Translations under genes and position numbers: made by a program
NCBI RefSeq assembly: GCF_002201895.1
Contig: NZ_CP019436.1
Location: forward strand, 633,456-697,455
DNA length: 64,000 nucleotides
DNA from: Methanopyrus sp. SNP6
GTDB lineage: Archaea > JAADCQ01 > Methanopyri > Methanopyrales > Methanopyraceae
Reading direction: 5' to 3'
Shown: positions 8,982 through 18,137 of the stretch, in pieces
Position numbering within the stretch: position 1 is the stretch's first letter
Layout: each line of letters starts with the position of its first letter
Notes under the pieces: generated by a model
What the model saw: the letters and a program-made list of their open reading frames with translations, nothing else
Database searches by the model: none
What the model was told of the DNA's origin: nothing

Positions 8982-9036
8982 GGCATCCACCCCCTCGCGG
9001 CCGGCCCACGCCGACTTAAGAGTTTACCGTGAAGGA

Positions 9037-9795
9037 TCATCCACGGGTTGACGCATATGAGGATGGACCCTCCTCGATCTCCTCGAGGATCTCGGCCACC
9101 AGCTGTCTGACGGCGTCTCGCCCCTCTCGAACCCTGGTGAGGAAGATCTCGGAGGGCCCGACGCGCCTTAGGACCTCTTCGACGAGCTCGTCAGTAGGCT
9201 CCATGCCGAGCTCCCTCAGCCGAGCCCTGACCACGTTACGGGCGGCTTTGATCACTTCGGTGGCGAACTCGGCATCGGACCGGTCCGCCAGGTGCACGAT
9301 GAGAGCTTCAGGTGTGTTCGGAGGTATCGGAGATCCGCGGCCGTGATGTGCGGCCACCGCGTGGATGAGTTCCACCGGTGCACCTCGAGCGTACAACTCC
9401 GCCGCGATCAGTGTGAGGTGGTCCAATCGACGTCCGAAGTCGGAGATCTTATACCGTTCCTCGCGCTGCTCGTAGGATGTTGCCTTGCCCAAGTCGTGAA
9501 GTATCGCGGCCGCGATCACGAGGTCACGGTCCACCTCCACCCCGTAAATTTCCTCGAACACCTCAGCCATCGCGAGGGCGAGTTTAGTCGTCGCTACTGT
9601 GTGTTCGAGCAACCCCCCTGGGTAAGAGTGATGTTGTCTGCGGCTGGCCGGAACCTCCTCAACGGGCTCGGGATCGGGTACTTCCTCGTGGGCGAACCCT
9701 TCTTCCAAAACCTTCATAACGAGTTCTCGCAGTCCCTCGTCTTCGATACTTTCGACGAGCTCCTTCAACTTCAGTTTCAACTCCTCGGTTCTCAA
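9037..9795 (-). CDS. HD-domain phosphohydrolase
   Basis: This 252-residue protein carries an HD domain with all metal-binding motifs: [12 protein letters not shown] (near residues 54-65), ILHDLGKAT (near 97-105), HAVAAHHG and [10 protein letters not shown]. The [12 protein letters not shown] form resembles the 3'-5' exoribonuclease/YhaM-like branch of the HD superfamily, so a nucleic-acid or nucleotide substrate is plausible. It lies 55 bases upstream of the L15e gene on the same strand and could be the first gene of the superoperon. Substrate is unassigned. Confidence 0.82.
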   Translation of the reverse strand: MRTEELKLKLKELVESIEDEGLRELVMKVLEEGFAHEEVPDPEPVEEVPASRRQHHSYPGGLLEHTVATTKLALAMAEVFEEIYGVEVDRDLVIAAAILHDLGKATSYEQREERYKISDFGRRLDHLTLIAAELYARGAPVELIHAVAAHHGRGSPIPPNTPEALIVHLADRSDAEFATEVIKAARNVVRARLRELGMEPTDELVEEVLRRVGPSEIFLTRVREGRDAVRQLVAEILEEIEEGPSSYASTRG

Positions 9796-9803
9796 GCTCG
9801 TTT

Positions 9804-9833
9804 CCCCTCGGGGGCTCGAAAATGGTCGAGGGG
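9804..9833. repeat. Inverted repeat in the gap before leuA
   Basis: CCCCTCG (9804-9810) and CGAGGGG (9827-9833) form a perfect 7-base inverted repeat with a 16-base spacer. It lies in the 63-base divergent gap between the HD hydrolase gene and leuA. It could be an operator or a leader hairpin of leuA, but there is no direct evidence for either. Confidence 0.35.
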
Positions 9834-9858
9834 ACTTCCTTTCTGCTGGGAGCGTAAG

Positions 9859-11358
9859 TTGCCCGACCGGGTACGGATCTTCGACACAACGCTGAGAGAC
9901 GGAGAACAGACGCCGGGCGTCAGTCTCACGGTGGAGGAGAAGGTCGAGATCGCGATGAAGTTGGACGAGTTCGGCGTGGATACCATCGAAGCGGGTTTCC
10001 CCGTAGCCAGCGAGGGTGAGTTCGAGGCAGTGAAGATGATAGCAAGTGAGGAACTGGAGGCGGAGATATGCGGGTTAGCTAGGTGCGTGAAGGGTGATAT
10101 AGACGCGGCGATCGACGCAGACGTAGACTGCGTACACGTGTTCATAGCAACGTCGGACATCCACCTCAAATACAAGTTGGAGATGTCCCGGGAAGAGGCT
10201 TTGGAGCGTGCCGTAGAGGGCGTGGAGTACGCCAGTGACCACGGGGTCACAGTGGAGTTCTCTGCGGAGGACGCCACACGGACGGACCGGGACTACCTGC
10301 TCGAGGTCTATAAAGCTACCGTGGAGGCCGGAGCGGATCGTGTCAACGTCCCGGACACTGTTGGCGTCATGACCCCTCCAGAGATGTATCGACTGACGGC
10401 GGAAGTAGTCGACGCCGTGAACGTGCCAGTCAGCGTTCACTGCCACAACGACTTCGGCATGGCCGTGGCCAACTCATTGGCCGCCGTCGAAGCTGGGGCC
10501 GAACAGGTTCATGTGACCGTAAACGGGATCGGCGAGCGCGCCGGTAACGCATCATTGGAACAGGTCGTAATGGCCCTCAAAGCGTTGTACGATATCGAGT
10601 TGGGCGTGAGGACCGAGATGCTCGTCGAGCTCTCACGGCTCGTGGAGCGACTGACTGGCGTCGTAGTGCCTCCGAACACCCCGATAGTCGGCGAGAACGC
10701 CTTCGCCCACGAGTCGGGGATTCACTCCCACGGTGTGATCAAGAAGGCGGAGACGTACGAACCCATACGGCCTGAGGACGTCGGTCATAAACGGCGTATA
10801 GTACTAGGTAAGCACGCGGGTCGGCACGCGATCAAGAAGAAGCTCGAGGAGATGAGGATCGAGGTCACGGAGGAACAACTCGACGAGATAGTTCGGCGCG
10901 TCAAGGAGCTCGGGGATAAGGGCAAACGCGTCACCGAAGACGATCTCGAAGCCATAGCCCGGGACGTCGTCGGCGAGGTGCCCGAGTCAGAGGCGGCGGT
11001 CAAGCTGGAAGAGATCGCCGTGATGACTGGGAACAAGTTCACGCCGACAGCGTCGGTACGTGTGTACTTAGACGGTGAGGAGCATGAAGCGGCGTCGACC
11101 GGTGTTGGCCCAGTTGACGCGGCGATACGGGCACTGCGCAAGGCGATCGAGGAGCTCGGTATAGACGTGGAGCTGAAGGAGTATCGCCTAGAGGCTATCA
11201 CCGGGGGCACCGACGCTCTCGCCGAGGTTACGGTGAGGTTGGAGGACGAGAACGGGAACGTCACCACTGCTCGAGGTGCCGCAGAGGACATCGTGATGGC
11301 CAGCGTGAAGGCGTTCGTTCGGGGCGTGAATCGGCTGGCATGTCGACGCGGGGACTAA
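9859..11358 (+). CDS. leuA: 2-isopropylmalate synthase (LeuA/CimA/AksA family)
   Basis: This 499-residue protein condenses acetyl-CoA with a 2-oxoacid. The TIM-barrel domain (about 1-270) shows [17 protein letters not shown], the metal-binding [21 protein letters not shown] and [20 protein letters not shown] linker [10 protein letters not shown] follows, then the C-terminal allosteric LeuA dimer domain (from about 380). Methanogens have three paralogues (LeuA, citramalate synthase CimA, homocitrate synthase AksA), and the sequence alone does not fully separate them. The TTG at 9859 is chosen because the barrel starts directly after it. The longer open frame runs antisense to the HD gene and is not coding. 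Confidence 0.85.
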   Translation: MPDRVRIFDTTLRDGEQTPGVSLTVEEKVEIAMKLDEFGVDTIEAGFPVASEGEFEAVKMIASEELEAEICGLARCVKGDIDAAIDADVDCVHVFIATSDIHLKYKLEMSREEALERAVEGVEYASDHGVTVEFSAEDATRTDRDYLLEVYKATVEAGADRVNVPDTVGVMTPPEMYRLTAEVVDAVNVPVSVHCHNDFGMAVANSLAAVEAGAEQVHVTVNGIGERAGNASLEQVVMALKALYDIELGVRTEMLVELSRLVERLTGVVVPPNTPIVGENAFAHESGIHSHGVIKKAETYEPIRPEDVGHKRRIVLGKHAGRHAIKKKLEEMRIEVTEEQLDEIVRRVKELGDKGKRVTEDDLEAIARDVVGEVPESEAAVKLEEIAVMTGNKFTPTASVRVYLDGEEHEAASTGVGPVDAAIRALRKAIEELGIDVELKEYRLEAITGGTDALAEVTVRLEDENGNVTTARGAAEDIVMASVKAFVRGVNRLACRRGD

Positions 11359-12380
11359 CGCGTCGGATCCTCCAACCCTAACTTTTCCGCCACTTCTCGG
11401 ACGGCACGTACCGATCCTTCCGGAAGCTCGATACCCTCCCGAAGTGCGCGTTCTCGGCGTCGGAACTCCAGCTCTCCCGGGAGGAGAACGTCGTCTCCGG
11501 CGGATTTAACTTGCGATACCAACTTTTCAAGTCGATCGTAGTACTCATGTTCGTCGACTAAGGCCGACAGGTCGAGCGCTACGAACACGTCACCTTTGTT
11601 GCACGGAACCGTAGGATCCGTAGTCCCCTGAACGTCTTTCCCGGCGGCAGCCCCAACGACGGGACCAGTTAACACCTCGAGTGCCAAGCACAGGGCATAC
11701 CCCTTGTGCCCTCCGAACGGTAGTAGTGCCCCTGCAAGGGCCTCCTCGGGATCCGTGGTAGGCTCTCCGTCGGGCCCTACGGCCCAGTCTTGAGGTATCT
11801 CCCTACCCTCTCGCAATGCCTGAAGGATCTTCCCCCTCGCGACTACGCTCGTGGCCATATCGACGATGATAGGTGGACCGTCCCTACGGGGGAACGCGAT
11901 GGACACCGGATTGGTTCCCAGCACAGGTTGGGAGCCGCCGTAAGGGGCGACCGCAGGTTCCGTTCCACACGTTGTGAATCCGATGAATCCCCGTTCAGCG
12001 ACCAGCGTCGTGTAGTACCCGGCGATCCCGTAGTGAGACGCGTTACGGACAGCCACCACGCCTGATCCGTGCTTCCGAGCGAGTTCGACAGCCTCCAGTG
12101 TTGCCCTGTATCCGACGACGTGTCCCAGCGAATGATAAGCATCATAGAGTACGACAGAGGACTTCCTGGAGATTTCCTCCATCCTCAACTCGGGGCGGAT
12201 TGCGCCTTTCTCGATTCCTTCGATGTAACCAGGCAACCTCAGAACGCCGTGAGAGTGGAATCCGCGAAGGTCTCCCTCTACGATGACTTCGGCGGCTGTC
12301 CGAGCGTCTTTACGCGGTACACCGACGGAGTGGAGAGCTTCACTGACGAAGTCCATCAAATCCTCAGGCGGTATTTTCAA
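11355..12380 (-). CDS. comC: L-sulfolactate dehydrogenase (ComC; malate/lactate dehydrogenase type 2 family)
   Basis: This 341-residue NAD(P)-dependent dehydrogenase of the LDH2/MDG2 family has the catalytic-region motif [35 protein letters not shown], and the C-terminal [18 protein letters not shown]. In coenzyme M synthesis ComC oxidises sulfolactate to sulfopyruvate. The family also contains malate dehydrogenases, but placement directly downstream of comE (three-base gap) and opposite comA-comD argues for ComC. Its stop overlaps the leuA stop by four bases. Confidence 0.82.
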   Translation of the reverse strand: MKIPPEDLMDFVSEALHSVGVPRKDARTAAEVIVEGDLRGFHSHGVLRLPGYIEGIEKGAIRPELRMEEISRKSSVVLYDAYHSLGHVVGYRATLEAVELARKHGSGVVAVRNASHYGIAGYYTTLVAERGFIGFTTCGTEPAVAPYGGSQPVLGTNPVSIAFPRRDGPPIIVDMATSVVARGKILQALREGREIPQDWAVGPDGEPTTDPEEALAGALLPFGGHKGYALCLALEVLTGPVVGAAAGKDVQGTTDPTVPCNKGDVFVALDLSALVDEHEYYDRLEKLVSQVKSAGDDVLLPGELEFRRRERALREGIELPEGSVRAVREVAEKLGLEDPTR

Positions 12381-12383
12381 TGA

Positions 12384-12944
12384 TCATCCCTCCCGCAGCG
12401 CTTGAACGAACCGCACTTTGATTTCCTCCGGATTCAAATCTATCAAGGGGACGTCGGCGTTTCCAGGGTCGACCTCCAGCCTTACCATACGAGGACCTTC
12501 AGTCGCGAGCGCGTCTTCTAAGGCTACTTCAGCGGACTCTGGCTCGGAAGCCTCGAAGTACGTCAACCCATGGGCCTCAGCCACCTTCTCCCAGTCGATG
12601 CGATCGGACGGCGTAGGCTGATCTCCTGTAGTGGCGTACGTAGAGTTGTCGATGAGTACGAGGGTGTAGTTACGCGGTCTCTCTTGGGCGATCGTAGGGA
12701 GAATTCCCATATTCATCATAATACCGCCGTCTCCTTCAATCGCCAGTACTTCCCGATCGGTACAGAGAGCCAGTCCGAGACCGACTGAGCAGGACTGACC
12801 CATCGCTCCCAACATGTAGAAGTTGAGGCGCCGATCGTTAACGTGGTAGAGCTCCCGGGCCGGGAAACCTAAGTGGACCGTAACTACGGCGTCGTACCGC
12901 TCGGCTACGTCGGCGACCACTCTTAAAGCTTCAATTCGCTTCAT
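12384..12944 (-). CDS. comE: Sulfopyruvate decarboxylase subunit beta
   Basis: This 186-residue protein is the pyrophosphate-binding (PP) half of the TPP-dependent decarboxylase that makes sulfoacetaldehyde for coenzyme M. The TPP/Mg motif GDGGIMMNMGILPTIAQ is followed at the expected spacing by DNSTYATTGDQ. ATG 12942-12944 (MKRIEALRVV) fits the family length. The open frame continues upstream across the divergent promoter but is not conserved there. The alpha subunit gene comD lies 0.8 kb away on the other strand. Confidence 0.9.
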   Translation of the reverse strand: MKRIEALRVVADVAERYDAVVTVHLGFPARELYHVNDRRLNFYMLGAMGQSCSVGLGLALCTDREVLAIEGDGGIMMNMGILPTIAQERPRNYTLVLIDNSTYATTGDQPTPSDRIDWEKVAEAHGLTYFEASEPESAEVALEDALATEGPRMVRLEVDPGNADVPLIDLNPEEIKVRFVQALREG

Positions 12945-13017
12945 ACTTGTCGGCCCCGCGCCACCCGGTCCAGAATACACTAAAGCCGTTCCCCCAGAAT
13001 CGGCCGGGGGGCACTCG
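12945..13017. promoter_or_regulatory. Divergent promoter region of the coenzyme M genes
   Basis: These 73 bases separate the starts of comE (minus) and comA (plus) and must carry promoters for both directions. An AT-leaning patch, AATACACTAAAG near 12974-12985, is the only TATA-like stretch. No clear operator palindrome is seen apart from a GC-rich run near 13000-13010. Confidence 0.4.
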
Positions 13018-13788
13018 GTGAAGGCGTTCGAAAAGTCCGTGAAGATTCCAAAAGTGGACGGCGCGACGGTCATGCTGGACAAGGCACTGACACCCGAGTT
13101 CGTGGAATCGTTTCTGAAAACCGCCGGAGAGTACGTGACGGCCGTCAAGCTGGGATGGGGCACGGCACGGCTCATTGACAAGGAGATCGTCGCGCAAAAA
13201 GTCGAGATGTACGTGGATGCGGGGCTGGACGTGTTCCCTGGAGGCACCCTGGCCGAGATAGCGATTGCTCAGGGCAACTTCGGGGAGTATCTGAACGAGC
13301 TCGATGAGCTAGGATTCAACGCTATCGAGATCTCAGACGGTATGATTCCGATGTCCATCGAGAAGAAGTGCGAGCTCATCGAACTGGCGTGTGAGCACGG
13401 TTTCACCGTCTACGCAGAAGAAGGTAAGAAGAGGGACGAGGAGTACTCCATGCTTTCGCCATCTGACATCGTGGGGCGCATGAACAAGTGCATGGAAGCC
13501 GGCGCCGAATACGTGATCGTCGAGGCCAGAGAAAGCGGTAAACACGGTCCGATGGGAGCGGAGAAGAGGGAGCGAGTGCGCGTACTATCGGAGATCGTTA
13601 AGGGAGTCGGAATTCAGCGCGTGATGTTCGAGGCTCCGGAGAAGGAGCAGCAGTTCGAGTTGATCGTCAAGTTCGGTCCTGAGGTCAACATCGCGAACGT
13701 CCCGCCGGAAGAGGTGATACCGCTAGCCACACTGCGGGCGGGTCTCAGGGCGGAGACTATGGGCCGGGTCGCGCTGGACGGGGAATGA
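13018..13788 (+). CDS. comA: Phosphosulfolactate synthase
   Basis: This 256-residue TIM-barrel protein catalyses the first step of coenzyme M synthesis, adding sulfite to phosphoenolpyruvate. The family is recognisable from AVKLGWGTARLIDKEIVAQKV, FPGGTLAEIAIAQG, NAIEISDGMIPM and VIVEARESGKHGPMGAEKRER. Translation begins at GTG 13018. comD follows after three bases, so the two are one operon. The phosphatase comB, needed between ComA and ComC, is not in this window. Confidence 0.92.
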   Translation: MKAFEKSVKIPKVDGATVMLDKALTPEFVESFLKTAGEYVTAVKLGWGTARLIDKEIVAQKVEMYVDAGLDVFPGGTLAEIAIAQGNFGEYLNELDELGFNAIEISDGMIPMSIEKKCELIELACEHGFTVYAEEGKKRDEEYSMLSPSDIVGRMNKCMEAGAEYVIVEARESGKHGPMGAEKRERVRVLSEIVKGVGIQRVMFEAPEKEQQFELIVKFGPEVNIANVPPEEVIPLATLRAGLRAETMGRVALDGE

Positions 13789-13791
13789 CGA

Positions 13792-14295
13792 TTGAACGTC
13801 GATGATGCCATTGTCGAGGCTCTGGAGGAAGCTGGAATCACCTTCGCCTGCTGGCTACCATGTTCACTATTGGACGGGATCATCAAGAGATTGGAAGAAC
13901 ACCCGGAGATCCGAACGGTCAGGGTATCCAGGGAGGAAGAAGGCGTAGGAATCTGCGCGGGAGCCGCTCTCGCGGGCGAGAAACCCGCACTGATAATGCA
14001 GAACTCGGGCCTCGGTAACTCCGTCAACGCTCTTTGCTCACTCACCTTAACCTACCGACTCCCACTGTTGATGTTGATGAGTCACCGTGGCTACTTGTTC
14101 GAAGACATCCCAGCGCAGGTGGGGATGGGGAAAGCAGCGCCCAAGATCTTGGAAGACATCAACCTACACACTTTCACGATCGAGCGGCCGGAAGACCTGG
14201 ACGTGATACCGGGCGCCTGGAAGCTCGCTGAGACTGCGGGCGAACCCGTCGGTGTATTCCTAAGTCCGAGATTGTGGCGTCAGACAGGCCGATAG
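13792..14295 (+). CDS. comD: Sulfopyruvate decarboxylase subunit alpha
   Basis: This 167-residue protein is the pyrimidine-binding (Pyr) half of sulfopyruvate decarboxylase. The conserved TPP-activating Glu is in SREEEGVGICAGAALAG, followed by MQNSGLGNSVNALCSL and MLMSHRG, all typical of ComD. It starts at TTG 13792. Together with ComE it forms the complete TPP active site. Its last 16 bases overlap the convergent FkbM methyltransferase gene. Confidence 0.9.
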   Translation: MNVDDAIVEALEEAGITFACWLPCSLLDGIIKRLEEHPEIRTVRVSREEEGVGICAGAALAGEKPALIMQNSGLGNSVNALCSLTLTYRLPLLMLMSHRGYLFEDIPAQVGMGKAAPKILEDINLHTFTIERPEDLDVIPGAWKLAETAGEPVGVFLSPRLWRQTGR

Positions 14296-15254
14296 AAGAC
14301 GTGGAAGCAGTCCCAACTCTTTTCCACAATCACATCATACAGTTGTTCGAACGACGGCTCGTACAGTTCCACATCAAGTCCGCGCCACCGGACCACTTTG
14401 CCGACGAGCGCCCGGTACCCACCCTCTCGGTCGTGGAGCGATGCGTGTGGGTATCCGAAAGCCGCGGCGATCTCGAAACCATAGTCCAGAAGCGTTTCAA
14501 TGAGGTCGAGAGTAACATCGAGCCCCAGCAGATGTATGTGATGTTCGATGAACAGCTTCGGCGGATCATCCGATTCCAGTAGCTCAACCATACCTCGAAT
14601 TACCTCAAACTCGGCTCCTTCAACATCCATACGTACATAAGTGGGACTCTCGCCGAGTTTCTCAGACAGCTCATCAAGTGTTATTGACTCAACCTCTATA
14701 TAATCACTGTTATCGACGTTAACGATACGATGCCAATTAGATCTATTTTCCAGAATCATGCGAACCCTACCACACTTATCAGATACTGCATACTCGAAGG
14801 CTTTAACTCTATCTTCCAAATTGTTAAGGGCTATATTCTCCTGAAGTAATTCCAAGTTTTCTCTAATGGGTTCAATAGCATACACTCGAGATTGCTCAGA
14901 AGCTAACGCTGTAAGAATAGCATAATAACCAATATTTGCACCTACGTCAAAAGCTATTTCTCTGTCATTAAGAAAGTCAGTAACAAGGTATCTAGACGCC
15001 TTCGGTTCTCGAATATTGTGAAGTCGGAGTTCCCGTGATACACCAGAATCATTTGTATGAACACGGAGGAGGAAGGAAACACCTTCTACTTGCACGCGCA
15101 CGACGTCACGGTTATGTTTTAATTTGTCCATTATAGCATCCACTATTTCAGTGAGTACCACGCATCCTGAATACAGTAGTCTAGGCCAAAGTCGACGCGG
15201 TCGATTCCCCATTCCGGGATAAAGACCAAGAGCAGTCTGGAGACGCTTCCACAA
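14280..15254 (-). CDS. FkbM-family methyltransferase
   Basis: This 324-residue protein contains an FkbM-type SAM-dependent methyltransferase domain with motif I FDVGANIGYYAILTALA (near residue 102), YAIEPIRENLELLQENIALN and RMDVEGAEFEVIRGM. Such enzymes often methylate glycans or small molecules. The substrate here is unknown. The central part (about 14.6-15.2 kb) is clearly richer in A+T than its neighbours, and no functional partner is adjacent, so acquisition by transfer is possible. Confidence 0.8.
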   Translation of the reverse strand: MWKRLQTALGLYPGMGNRPRRLWPRLLYSGCVVLTEIVDAIMDKLKHNRDVVRVQVEGVSFLLRVHTNDSGVSRELRLHNIREPKASRYLVTDFLNDREIAFDVGANIGYYAILTALASEQSRVYAIEPIRENLELLQENIALNNLEDRVKAFEYAVSDKCGRVRMILENRSNWHRIVNVDNSDYIEVESITLDELSEKLGESPTYVRMDVEGAEFEVIRGMVELLESDDPPKLFIEHHIHLLGLDVTLDLIETLLDYGFEIAAAFGYPHASLHDREGGYRALVGKVVRWRGLDVELYEPSFEQLYDVIVEKSWDCFHVFYRPV

Positions 15255-15267
15255 CGTGAAAGTTCCC

Positions 15268-15768
15268 CTAGGGAGCTAGCTCTGAAAACACGTAGTAATT
15301 CACATCGTAGTCGTTGTCTACTATAGCTACTACCAGATCAAACTCCGTACTTTCAACTAGTTTCAACCACTCCAAAACATCTTGAGCTGTGAACTTGTCA
15401 AATTCCTCCTGCAGTACTTTGACTGCTATCCTTTCGTCTTCACTGCGGAACGCCCGGAATTCGGTCCCGAATTTGCGGCCTGGTTTAGGCTTCCATCCAC
15501 GTCGTCTGAGATCAGCATATACTGCGTAACGTACGGGGAATCTCGGATCCTTCTCCATAAATTTAGCCATCAGCTCCTCCGAACTAATCCGTGCGTTTCC
15601 ACTGCGGACTTCGAGCCTACCGATCTCACATAAGAATAGCGCTTCTTCAGGCCACAGCTGCAGGCCGCGACGTGATGGTTTCCCGTACATAGAGGAGTAC
15701 AATCTGTTCGCATCTCGGTCATCCCGAACGATCACCTTCGATCCGACTAACTCACCTCTCGCTACCAT
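15268..15768 (-). CDS. endA: tRNA-splicing endonuclease, apparently non-catalytic (structural) subunit
   Basis: This 166-residue protein is an EndA homologue: N-terminal domain (about 1-75) and the nuclease fold with YAVYADLRRRGWKPKPGRKFGTEF and the C-terminal LVVAIVDNDYDVNYYVF. From my memory of the M. jannaschii enzyme, the catalytic Tyr115, His125 and Lys156 align here with Phe (in EFRAF), a non-His residue in the shortened DERIAV segment, and a non-Lys residue near TEFDLVV. It therefore looks like the structural subunit of an (alpha-beta)2 enzyme. ATG 15766-15768 lies inside the end of the S4 gene. A longer frame to 15798 has no better start. Confidence 0.8.
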   Translation of the reverse strand: MVARGELVGSKVIVRDDRDANRLYSSMYGKPSRRGLQLWPEEALFLCEIGRLEVRSGNARISSEELMAKFMEKDPRFPVRYAVYADLRRRGWKPKPGRKFGTEFRAFRSEDERIAVKVLQEEFDKFTAQDVLEWLKLVESTEFDLVVAIVDNDYDVNYYVFSELAP

Positions 15769-15958
15769 TGTCTTCCACCCGCACGGTAACACCGTCAACT
15801 TCGATTTCGTCTCCAGGGAATACCAGCCACCAAGGCCTCCTGACAGGCTTGCCGTTCACACGTACACGTCCCGACTTTACCAGCCGTTTGGCCTCACGTC
15901 GGCTTTCGGCGAGACCGACGTCCCTAATGAACGCGTCCAACCTGCGTCCTACCGCCAC
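15752..15958 (-). CDS. S4-domain RNA-binding protein
   Basis: This 68-residue protein consists almost entirely of an S4 RNA-binding domain: RRLDAFIRDVGLAESRREAKRLVKSGRVRVNGKPV followed by FPGDEIEVDGVTV. Stand-alone S4 proteins often bind rRNA or act in ribosome recycling. It overlaps both the upstream UPF0201 gene (10 bases) and endA (17 bases), so the three genes are one operon. Confidence 0.85.
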   Translation of the reverse strand: MAVGRRLDAFIRDVGLAESRREAKRLVKSGRVRVNGKPVRRPWWLVFPGDEIEVDGVTVRVEDNGSER

Positions 15959-16434
15959 TCGAGCTCTTCCTCCCGCACCCTCGGCCTCTTTACCTCGTAA
16001 ATCGGCTTCCCGTCGATCGTCTCGGGTGCCAGCCAGTCGATCACCTTCTCGACGTCCTCGGGTCGCTCGGGGAAAACTTCCACCACTATGGGACCCAGGG
16101 GGGATTCCCCTCCTTCGGCGAAGCTCACGCTCCCAGCGAACGCCACCTGCTTATTCAGGTGGAACAGGATCGATCCTTCAGCGGTGACTCCTTCTCGCAG
16201 CACCCTACGGGCCGCGTCTAGGATCTGCTGCTCCCTGAGCAGCTCGTAAATGCGACCCAGACTCAAGCGTGCCTGGGGACCCTCGCACACGAACTCTAGT
16301 CTCTTTAAGTCACCCATTTCCTCCTCACGTTCCTCAAACATCTCAAGATCGAACAGATTTCCTACGGCTTTTCGGACTTTCTCCTCGTCTTCAGTCGGGT
16401 ATACGTAAGTGGTTAAAATTACCCGGGAGATCAT
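15949..16434 (-). CDS. UPF0201 family protein
   Basis: This protein of about 161 residues matches the archaeal UPF0201 family of presumed RNA-binding or RNA-related proteins. Conserved pieces are TTYVYPTEDEEKVRKAVGNLF and a middle segment AEGSILFHLNKQVAFAGSVSF. ATG 16432-16434 is preferred because GGGGTGAT lies about four bases upstream. A GTG at 16441-16443 is an alternative. It overlaps the upstream kinase-like gene by about 44 bases. Function unknown. Confidence 0.78.
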   Translation of the reverse strand: MISRVILTTYVYPTEDEEKVRKAVGNLFDLEMFEEREEEMGDLKRLEFVCEGPQARLSLGRIYELLREQQILDAARRVLREGVTAEGSILFHLNKQVAFAGSVSFAEGGESPLGPIVVEVFPERPEDVEKVIDWLAPETIDGKPIYEVKRPRVREEELEWR

Positions 16435-16981
16435 CCGGATCACCCCTTAAGATCGCCTTTATTACCATCCGGCACTTCTCCCGGAACTCCGGCAGGCTAA
16501 CGCTCTCGTTCACTATCATCACGTCGGCTCGAGAGATCACGTCACCGATCCCGAACCCTAACTCTCGTTCGTCCCGCTCTTCGAACTCTCGCTTGGTGTT
16601 CGGATCATCCTCACGGCCTCGTCCACGCAATCTTTCGAACCTAGTCTGAGGGGACGCGTGGATAGCCACGACTATTACCGACCGCTCACCGAACCTGTTC
16701 CGGAAGTACTCGAGCTCCTCCGGGTTCCTGATTCCGTCGATTACTACAATTCCAGCCCGCCTCAGTTCGCGTTCGACGTCTTCCACTACTAACCGGGCAA
16801 CTGCGTCCATTCCTCGCTCCTCACGGAGTCGCTTCGCCATCTCTCCTACGTCCATCCCCCGACGCTCGGCTTCGCGACGGACGGCGTCACCCATCACCAC
16901 GACGGGGATACCTTCTTCACGGGCGACCTTGACGAACTCGCCTTTGCCAGCCCCCGGCATCCCGACTACGCAGATGAGCAT
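16391..16981 (-). CDS. UPF0200 family P-loop nucleotide kinase-like protein
   Basis: This 196-residue protein begins with a Walker A motif, VVGMPGAGKGEF, and continues as a nucleoside/dephospho-CoA kinase-like fold (VVVMGDAVRREAERRG, IVVIDGIRNPEELEYFR, REDDPNTKREFEERDERELGFG). It matches archaeal UPF0200. Some authors have linked such proteins to dephospho-CoA kinase activity, but the substrate is not certain. It leads a minus-strand operon with UPF0201, S4 and endA. Confidence 0.78.
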   Translation of the reverse strand: MLICVVGMPGAGKGEFVKVAREEGIPVVVMGDAVRREAERRGMDVGEMAKRLREERGMDAVARLVVEDVERELRRAGIVVIDGIRNPEELEYFRNRFGERSVIVVAIHASPQTRFERLRGRGREDDPNTKREFEERDERELGFGIGDVISRADVMIVNESVSLPEFREKCRMVIKAILRGDPDDLPGNFNHLRIPD

Positions 16982-17034
16982 CCGGAGATCACCCCCTGAA
17001 CGTTCTCTGAAACAGAACGATCTGTACGGGTATT

Positions 17035-18090
17035 TTAAGACTCAGTCACACGGTCCAGGAAGCGGCGGAGTCGGGGAGACCTAATCCGCTCCAGCAGCTC
17101 GGCTGCAAGTCTCATGAGCTCTCGATGCACCGGGTAAGGATCCCCGGACTTGCAGCCGAAAGCTGCCGTGTACTCGGCAGGATCGCGACGATCGGGCCCT
17201 TCTCCGTACACTACTTCGGCGATCAACGCCAGGGCACGGACTAGACCCCGTCCGACGCCGCGCACGGCCAGGAACTCCTTGAAATCGGTTGGATTGACCT
17301 CATACAGGCGCAGCAGAGCGTCTCGATCGAGACGCCTTGGCACCCATCCGTCGGGCACTTCGACGCCACCCTCTATACCCAGGTATTCATCGAGCGGTCC
17401 TGAGACGCTGTTCCTGACAGCCCTCCACTCTCGCAACACGCGGTCCGGACCATCCCCAACTAGATCGAGTACGATCTCCCGACACTTATCGGCTCGATCC
17501 CCCTGAAGCGACAGGACTTTCCTCGCCTCATCCGCCACCACCGGATGTCCCTCCACAAACTCCGAGACTTCGCTGTCGAGCCAGTGGTAACGTCGCGCGG
17601 TCTTCCGATCGACGTCCATTCCCTGCTGGATCACCACCCACCTACCGTTTTCGTCGAACACGATAACGTGGTGGTAGAGGTCGTGACCATCTTGGAGACA
17701 CACGGAGTCCGACCGTGCCGTTAGACGGCTAGCCGTCACCAATGGTCGGGGATCCAAATCCATCCGATCGGCGAGCTCCCGCACGCGCTCCGGGGTTTCA
17801 AGGGCCAGTCGTCCTTTCCCACCAGCGACGGCGATCCCGTGTTCTTCGGGATCCAACGCCTCACGGAGCGCCGCCGTGACGACTGTAGTACTACCGGACG
17901 TATCCCGCTCATACCCTAGCAGACACGCCAGGGATTGGAACCATCTCGGATCTGCGAGCCTCTCTAGAGCCCCGTCAGCACCGTGCTCCTCCACCAGAAG
18001 TCTGAATAACGCCCTGGATAGTTTCACCATCTCGGGAAAATGACGGGGTGGAGGACACTTCACGAGACGCAGCTCCGCTGCGCGGGGCAT
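17035..18090 (-). CDS. DUF763 family protein
   Basis: This 351-residue protein matches DUF763, a family found in archaea and some thermophilic bacteria. Diagnostic stretches are HFPEMVKLSRALFRLLVEEHGADGALERLADPRWFQSLACLLGY near the N terminus and QDGHDLYHHVIVFDENGRWVVIQQGMD in the middle. A helix-hairpin-helix-like segment (FLAVRGVGRGLVRALALIAEVVYG) in the C-terminal third suggests nucleic-acid contact. The function is unknown. Confidence 0.8.
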   Translation of the reverse strand: MPRAAELRLVKCPPPRHFPEMVKLSRALFRLLVEEHGADGALERLADPRWFQSLACLLGYERDTSGSTTVVTAALREALDPEEHGIAVAGGKGRLALETPERVRELADRMDLDPRPLVTASRLTARSDSVCLQDGHDLYHHVIVFDENGRWVVIQQGMDVDRKTARRYHWLDSEVSEFVEGHPVVADEARKVLSLQGDRADKCREIVLDLVGDGPDRVLREWRAVRNSVSGPLDEYLGIEGGVEVPDGWVPRRLDRDALLRLYEVNPTDFKEFLAVRGVGRGLVRALALIAEVVYGEGPDRRDPAEYTAAFGCKSGDPYPVHRELMRLAAELLERIRSPRLRRFLDRVTES

Positions 18091-18137
18091 CGCCGCCGGT
18101 CCCCCAAACGTTATGAATTTCGTAACGGTTCCTGACT

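Noticed and set aside
9292-9858. N-terminal extension of the leuA frame from a GTG at 9292
   Set aside because: The stretch is antisense to the HD-domain gene, shows no resemblance to LeuA, and the conserved barrel starts right after TTG 9859.
12945-13247. Upstream continuation of the comE frame
   Set aside because: It runs antisense through comA and the divergent promoter. ComE families start at MKRIEAL.
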